From Thermoanaerobaculia bacterium (GTDB taxonomy: Bacteria > Acidobacteriota > Thermoanaerobaculia > Multivoradales > UBA5704): a stretch of DNA of 9,961 bases. Below, one piece after another: positions 4,581 through 9,961 of this stretch. Within the stretch, counting starts at the first letter, position 1, and each line of letters opens with the position of its first letter. The notes beneath the pieces are model-generated. The model saw nothing but the letters and a program-made list of their open reading frames with translations, was not told where the DNA came from and searched no databases. Both the position numbers and the translations under genes were made by a program. The stretch covers positions 1-9,961 of the forward strand of contig JASLEW010000900.1 in NCBI GenBank assembly GCA_030150965.1. Reading direction: 5' to 3'.

Positions 4581-7500
4581 ATGAATATCCGCTCCCGACT
4601 ATCGTTTAAAAAGATCGATGTCTTCGGCGTGCTGCTGTCGCTCGCCGTGCTCGCGGTGAGCACCTATCACGCCTATGTTTCCTCCCTGGGCTTCACCCTC
4701 CTGCCCAAGCAGTGGGTGGTGCTCGCCGCGGCCCCCTGCGCGGCGGCCGACTGCCTGCACCCCGGCGACCAGGTGCTCGCCATCGGCACGCTCACCCCGG
4801 CCATCTTCGAACGCAGCCGCCTGATCACCCTGCTCGACGGCGCCGACGCCCACGGCATGGCGACGTTCCGCGTGCGGCGCGGCCAGCAGGAGCTCTCCTT
4901 CCCGGTCCGCCTGCAGCTCTCGACCTCGTCGCTGTGGAGCTCCCCCACGACGCTGATCTCGCTGATCTTCTGGCTGATGGGCACGACGGCGATCATCTTC
5001 CTGCGGCCGCGCGACATGCGCTGGGCGGTGCTGATCGGGTTCAGCTACGTGACCGCCCTGATGCTGGCGGCGGGGATCGCCTCGGCCACCCACCTGGGCG
5101 GCTCGGCGATCGTGTACCACGCCGTGGTCTGGCTCTTCCTGCCGCTGTCGGTGCATCTCCACCTCATCCTGCCCAACCCCCTGCTCGGCCGGCGGGCGCG
5201 CCGCGCGCTGCTCGGCTTGCTCTACGGCGCCGCCGTCGTCATCACCGTCCTCGACCTCGCCCTGCGGGTGCGTTTCCCCTTCCCCCTCCAGGCCCTGTTC
5301 ACCGGCGCCGGCATGCTCGCCTCGCTGGGCCTGGTGGTGGCGCGCCTGTTCCTGCCGCTCGACCCGGCCAGCAAGCTGGCCAACCGCATCATGCTGTTCA
5401 GCCTGCTCCTCGGCCTGGGGCCGTTCATTTTCTTCTATGCCCTGGTGCCGGCCATGGGGCGGCAGGTCAGCAGCGTGGTCACCGACCTCTTCTCGCTCTT
5501 CGGCTGGGTGATGGTGAGCGCGCTCATCTCGCTTCCCATCCTGCCGATGGGCTACATCTACGCCATCTACAAGCACCACCTGGGGGCCCTGGAGTTCCGC
5601 GCCAACCGGCTGCTCGGCGTCTACAGCTTCGCCACCCTGGCGATCACCTCCAACGTGGTGATCCTGTTCGTGGTCAGCGGCCACTGGGGGCCGATCAACG
5701 AGCACTACCTGATCGCCATCCTCGGCGTGTCGCTGGCGTTCGCCGTCGTCATCCCGCTGCTGCGCGAGCCGTTCCAGAAGGTGATGGACCGCCACGTCTT
5801 CGGCATCCGCCACGCGCCGGAGGAGATCACCGACCTGGTCTCGGAGCGCATCCCCTCGGCCTTCGACCGCGAGGTCCTGGCGCGGCTGCTGGTCGACGAG
5901 ATCCTGCCCACCCTGCTCATCCGCCGCTCGGCGCTCTACCTGCTCGCCGGCTCCCGGCTGGAGACCGTCTACGAGCAGGGGCTGCCGCCGGACGAGCCGC
6001 CGCTCGCCGCCGGCGAGATGCAGGCGCTCCTCGCCGGCGCCGGGCGGTTCCTGCCGCCCGGCGGCACCGCGCCGCGCGAGTGGGTGCGGCTGGTGATCCC
6101 GCTCGCCCTGCAGAGCGAGACCCTGGGGGTCTGGCTGATCGGCCGCCGCGATCCGGACGACTTCTTTCCGGCGCACGACATCCGGCTGCTGTCGACGGTC
6201 GCCAACCAGATCGCGCCGATGATCGAGAACATCCGCCTCTACGAGCGGGCGCAGCAGGAGATCGCCCAGCGGGTGATCGCGGAGGAGGAGATCCGGCGCA
6301 GCGAGGAGCGCTTCCGCAACCTCTTCGAGGCGACGCTCGAGGGCATCGCCATCGTCAGGGGAGGCGTGATCCTGGAGGTCAATCACGCCCTGCTCGCCAT
6401 CTTCGGCTACCAGGCGGCCGACCTCATCGGCCGCGAATTGGCCGACCTGCTGCCGGAGGCGGGCGCGGCGCTGCCCGAGGCGCCGCGCGAGGGCATCGGC
6501 TGGAAGCGCGACGGGTCGGTGGTGGACGTCGAGATCGCCGCCAAGCAGTTCGTCCTCCAGGGCGAGGACGTGACGGTGGTGGCGATCCGCGACATCGCGC
6601 GCCGCAAGCGCGACGAGGCGGAGAACCGGATGCTGCAGCGCCAGCTGATCAACTCGCAGAAGATGGAGGCGATCGGCCGGCTCTCGGCCGGCGTGGCGCA
6701 CGACTTCAACAACTGCCTGCTGGCCATCTTCGGCTACGGCGACCTGCTGCTCGAAAGCTACAAGGACGACCCCGTCCTGCAGCGCAACCTGAGCGGCATC
6801 AAGGACGCGGCGCAGAAGGCCGCCGCCCTGACCCGGCAGCTCCTGGCCTTCGCCCGCCGCCAGCCGATGGAATCGAAGGTGGTGGACCTCAACGCCATCG
6901 TCAAGGGCGTCGAGAAGATGCTGCGGCGCCTGCTCGGCGACGACGTGGTCCTGGCCACCGACCTGCACCCCGGACTGGAACGGGTCAAGGTCGATCCGGG
7001 CAAGATCGATCAGGTGGTGGTCAACCTGGCGGTCAACGCCCGCCACGCGATGCCCACCGGCGGCCAGCTCACCATCCGCACCTCGCCGCTCCTGGTGGAG
7101 GCCGCGGGGACGGCGCCGCATGCCGACGTGCCGCCGGGCTCCTACGCGATCCTTTCGGTCGCCGACAGCGGCGTCGGCATGGACGCCGAGACCCAGGCGC
7201 GCGCCTTCGAGCCGTTCTTCAGCACCAAGGAGGACGGCACCGGGCTCGGGCTCGCCACGGTTTACGGCATCGTGCGGCAGAGCGGCGGCCACATCTTCGT
7301 CGACAGCGCGCCGGGCGCGGGCGCGCGCTTCAGCATCTACCTGCCGGCGACCAGCGAGCGCGAGACCACCCCCCTGGAGGCCGCCGCGGCCGGCCCCGGC
7401 ACCGGCTCGGAGACCATCCTGCTGGTCGAGGACGAGCCGGCGGTCAGGACCGTGCTGCAACGCATCCTGGTGAGCCGCGGCTACCAGGTCCTGGCCGCCA

Positions 7501-7781
7501 CCTGCGCCGAGGAGGCCGAGCAGATGGCGCGCCGCAACCACGGCGGGATCGACCTGCTGCTCACCGACATCACCATGCCGCGGATCAAGGGCACCGAGCT
7601 GGCCGGGAAGCTCCTCGCCGAGCAGCCGCGGATGCGGGTGATCTACATGTCCGGCTACAGCTCCGGCCCGCTCCCCTCCGGCGCCGGCGCGCCGCTCTGC
7701 CTGCAGAAGCCGTTCTCGGCGCAGACCCTCGCCCGCACGGTGCGGGCGGTGCTCGACCCGCCGGAGGCCGCCGCCGGTTGA
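4581..7781 (+). CDS. Hybrid sensor histidine kinase with ComP-like membrane/PDZ sensor (PDZ-TM-GAF-PAS-HisKA-HATPase-receiver)
   Basis: 1066 residues. Helix 1 (about 13-33) is followed by an extracytoplasmic PDZ-like loop (about 34-112, with CLHPGDQVLAIG at 59-69), then about nine membrane helices between 123 and 394. This order, and the stretch PMGYIYAIY near 322-330 before the last helices, resembles Bacillus ComP, which senses the prenylated ComX peptide. The cytoplasm holds a GAF-like domain (about 425-550), a short coiled coil, PAS (about 575-672), HisKA with H707 in AHDFNN, and an HATPase: N-box N819, G1 DSGVGM (862-867), F-box FEPFFSTK, G2 GTGLGL. A C-terminal receiver (about 944-1062) has E950/D951, acceptor D996, S1024 and K1043. 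Unlike ComP, which has a HisKA_3 dimerisation domain and ends after the kinase, this output is NtrB/FixL-like and hybrid. No LuxR-type regulator follows; the receiver-EAL protein upstream is a possible target. The ATG is fixed by a stop at 4572-4574 in frame; only weak GAGCAGG precedes it. Confidence 0.9.
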   Translation: MNIRSRLSFKKIDVFGVLLSLAVLAVSTYHAYVSSLGFTLLPKQWVVLAAAPCAAADCLHPGDQVLAIGTLTPAIFERSRLITLLDGADAHGMATFRVRRGQQELSFPVRLQLSTSSLWSSPTTLISLIFWLMGTTAIIFLRPRDMRWAVLIGFSYVTALMLAAGIASATHLGGSAIVYHAVVWLFLPLSVHLHLILPNPLLGRRARRALLGLLYGAAVVITVLDLALRVRFPFPLQALFTGAGMLASLGLVVARLFLPLDPASKLANRIMLFSLLLGLGPFIFFYALVPAMGRQVSSVVTDLFSLFGWVMVSALISLPILPMGYIYAIYKHHLGALEFRANRLLGVYSFATLAITSNVVILFVVSGHWGPINEHYLIAILGVSLAFAVVIPLLREPFQKVMDRHVFGIRHAPEEITDLVSERIPSAFDREVLARLLVDEILPTLLIRRSALYLLAGSRLETVYEQGLPPDEPPLAAGEMQALLAGAGRFLPPGGTAPREWVRLVIPLALQSETLGVWLIGRRDPDDFFPAHDIRLLSTVANQIAPMIENIRLYERAQQEIAQRVIAEEEIRRSEERFRNLFEATLEGIAIVRGGVILEVNHALLAIFGYQAADLIGRELADLLPEAGAALPEAPREGIGWKRDGSVVDVEIAAKQFVLQGEDVTVVAIRDIARRKRDEAENRMLQRQLINSQKMEAIGRLSAGVAHDFNNCLLAIFGYGDLLLESYKDDPVLQRNLSGIKDAAQKAAALTRQLLAFARRQPMESKVVDLNAIVKGVEKMLRRLLGDDVVLATDLHPGLERVKVDPGKIDQVVVNLAVNARHAMPTGGQLTIRTSPLLVEAAGTAPHADVPPGSYAILSVADSGVGMDAETQARAFEPFFSTKEDGTGLGLATVYGIVRQSGGHIFVDSAPGAGARFSIYLPATSERETTPLEAAAAGPGTGSETILLVEDEPAVRTVLQRILVSRGYQVLAATCAEEAEQMARRNHGGIDLLLTDITMPRIKGTELAGKLLAEQPRMRVIYMSGYSSGPLPSGAGAPLCLQKPFSAQTLARTVRAVLDPPEAAAG

Positions 7782-7784
7782 GCC

Positions 7785-7945
7785 AGTGTCCCGCACGGCC
7801 AGTTCGTATGGAATTCGCTTGCCCTCCGGCTCCCTGGCGGCGTTGCGCCTCCTCACCGTAGTCCCTGCTACGCTTGCGTCGGCGCGCCCGGCCACGAAGC
7901 CGGATTGCGGCGCGACTACCATGCGAACTAACCGTGCGGGACACT
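7785..7945. repeat. 161-bp palindromic element (MITE-like inverted-repeat sequence)
   Basis: The outer 27 bases on each side are inverted copies with three mismatches: AGTGTCCCGCACGG, two variable bases, AGTTCG, one variable base, ATGG. The similarity continues inward, less perfectly, to a central CGTAG-tccctg-CTACG hairpin (7857-7872) whose centre is the centre of the whole element, so the entire unit can fold as one long stem. It begins three bases after the kinase stop codon and encodes nothing. No target-site duplication is obvious. It looks like a non-autonomous MITE or a large REP-type palindrome; its family cannot be named from here. Transcribed, it could end or stabilise the kinase mRNA. 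Confidence 0.8.
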
Positions 7946-8142
7946 AGGCGCATCGCCTGGCGGCGACCCCGAGCGATGAAACGGAGCGGCGAACAGGGCG
8001 CTGATGGCCTGCTCGAAGCGTCGATCGGATCGCCCCCCCGAACCCCCCGACCCCCTTCCCACCCCTCCGGGGGGAAAGGGGGCGCCCCCACCCTCGCTCT
8101 CTTCGAGGAGAGTCTCTCTGCAGGCGGTACAATCACCCTCCG
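7946..8142. other. Non-coding spacer with C/G-run dyad upstream of the Wzt-like gene
   Basis: No credible gene is seen. CCCCCTTCCC (8051-8060) and GGGGAAAGGGGG (8071-8082) form an imperfect dyad enclosing CCCC-TCC-GGGG, and the G-runs could form other structures. CTCTCT-TCGA-GGAGAG (8097-8112) is a second hairpin next to the putative promoter of the Wzt-like gene. Confidence 0.5.
8128..8133 (+). promoter_or_regulatory. Candidate -10 box (TACAAT) for the Wzt-like gene
   Basis: TACAAT (five of six to consensus) ends nine bases before the ATG at 8143, so transcription would start within about two bases of the start codon: another near-leaderless message. No Shine-Dalgarno is present between them. 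A -35 match is not evident. Confidence 0.4.
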
Positions 8143-9465
<1,323 letters not shown>

Positions 9466-9500
9466 CCCGGCGGGGCCCGCTCTCCACCCCGGGGTCCGCC

Positions 9501-9961
9501 ATGTCCGACCGCGCCGGCGCCGGCGGCAGCAGCCTGGCGATCGTCCTCGTCCACTACCACACTCCGCGGCTGGCCGCGGCGGCGGTCGCCGCGCTGCGCC
9601 GCGACCTGGCGGCCGGCGCCGGCGCGCCCGGGGCCGCCGCCGGGGAGGCCGGGGATGCCTGGGACGAGGCGGTCGAGTGGCTGGTGGTGGACAACGGCAA
9701 CAATGCCGCCGGCCGTGAGCTCCTCGCCTCGCTGCCGGTGCGGGTGATCGACCCGGGCGGCAACCTCGGCTTTGCCGGCGGCGTCAACCTCGGCGTGGCG
9801 GAGTCGCGGGCGGAGCACATCCTGCTGATGAATCCCGACGTGCAGGTGCTGCCGGGCTGCGTCGGCAGGCTCGTGGCCTGCCTGCGGGCCGGCGCCGCCG
9901 CCGCCGGTCCCCGCTTCTGGTGGGATGCCGGGCGCCGGCTGCTGCTGCCGCCGGCCACGGC
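9501..9961 (+). CDS. Family 2 glycosyltransferase, rhamnosyltransferase-like (3' truncated)
   Basis: The frame is open from ATG 9501 to the end of the window, giving 153 complete codons. GT-A fold, GT2 features are: LAIVLVHYHTP (residues 12-22) as the first beta strand, VEWLVVDNGNN with the nucleotide-binding DN, NLGFAGGVNLGV (the NLGFAxGxNxG motif of WbbL/RfbF-type rhamnosyltransferases), and LLMNPDV in the place of the metal-binding DxD. An Ala/Gly-rich insertion (about 38-51) lies in the first loop. It would act at the cytoplasmic face of the inner membrane, transferring a sugar to a growing glycan. It is 35 bases behind the Wzt-like gene and probably in its operon. A clear Shine-Dalgarno is not seen. 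Sugar specificity cannot be determined from this part. Confidence 0.85.
   Translation, partial: MSDRAGAGGSSLAIVLVHYHTPRLAAAAVAALRRDLAAGAGAPGAAAGEAGDAWDEAVEWLVVDNGNNAAGRELLASLPVRVIDPGGNLGFAGGVNLGVAESRAEHILLMNPDVQVLPGCVGRLVACLRAGAAAAGPRFWWDAGRRLLLPPAT

Noticed and set aside
4599..7922. 1107-aa open frame on the minus strand opposite the sensor kinase
   Set aside because: Its translation is a His/Arg/Gly/Ala/Gln-rich mixture with no domain, as expected for an antisense shadow of a G+C-rich gene; the plus-strand product has complete kinase motifs.
8051..8090. Intrinsic terminator in the C/G-run dyad
   Set aside because: The dyad is imperfect and no T-run follows on either strand at the right place; reported only as structure.

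Overview
This is a GC-rich window (roughly 70% G+C by eye) from what looks like a Gram-negative bacterium. It carries a Wzt-type polysaccharide ABC transporter ATPase with its own sugar-binding tail, a rhamnosyltransferase-like GT2 and a YfhO-type membrane protein. All genes lie on the + strand. The taxon cannot be fixed from the sequence; an Acidobacteriota or similar environmental lineage is only a guess.

Layout: (1) 1-996, the 3' end of a YfhO-family membrane protein. (2) 1129-2358, a receiver-EAL protein, a probable phosphorylation-controlled c-di-GMP phosphodiesterase with a leaderless-looking GTG start. (3) 2359-4340, a compact locus behind an A+T-richer, hairpin-filled intergenic region: a 53-aa peptide, a 322-aa isoprenyl-synthase-fold protein and a 68-aa peptide. 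The two peptides are clearly related. Both have a PLxAxLRRL leader segment and a C-terminal W-(G/A)-V-W-(D/E) motif. (4) 4581-7781, a 1066-residue hybrid sensor kinase. Its N-terminus (one membrane helix, a PDZ-like extracytoplasmic loop, then a bundle of about nine helices) resembles Bacillus ComP; its output half is GAF-PAS-HisKA-HATPase-receiver. (5) 7782-8142, a non-coding stretch with a 161-bp near-perfect palindromic element and a C/G-run dyad. (6) 8143 to the end, a Wzt-like ATPase followed by a truncated GT2 glycosyltransferase.

The most interesting content is regions 3 and 4 together. A Trp-containing short peptide, a prenyltransferase with the allylic-diphosphate site but no visible IPP-binding GGKR motif, and a PDZ/multi-helix sensor kinase are the parts of the ComQ-ComX-ComP prenyl-tryptophan quorum-sensing system of Bacillales. 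Here they occur in a GC-rich, Gram-negative-like setting, with two precursors flanking the transferase, no ComA, and a histidine kinase of a different class. The receiver-EAL gene next door suggests, as inference, that the signal is read out through c-di-GMP, perhaps controlling the neighbouring surface-polysaccharide genes. Leaders of all three biosynthetic genes contain hairpins whose 3' arm could alternatively pair with the Shine-Dalgarno sequence, whereas the regulators and Wzt have no clear Shine-Dalgarno and start close behind a -10 box.
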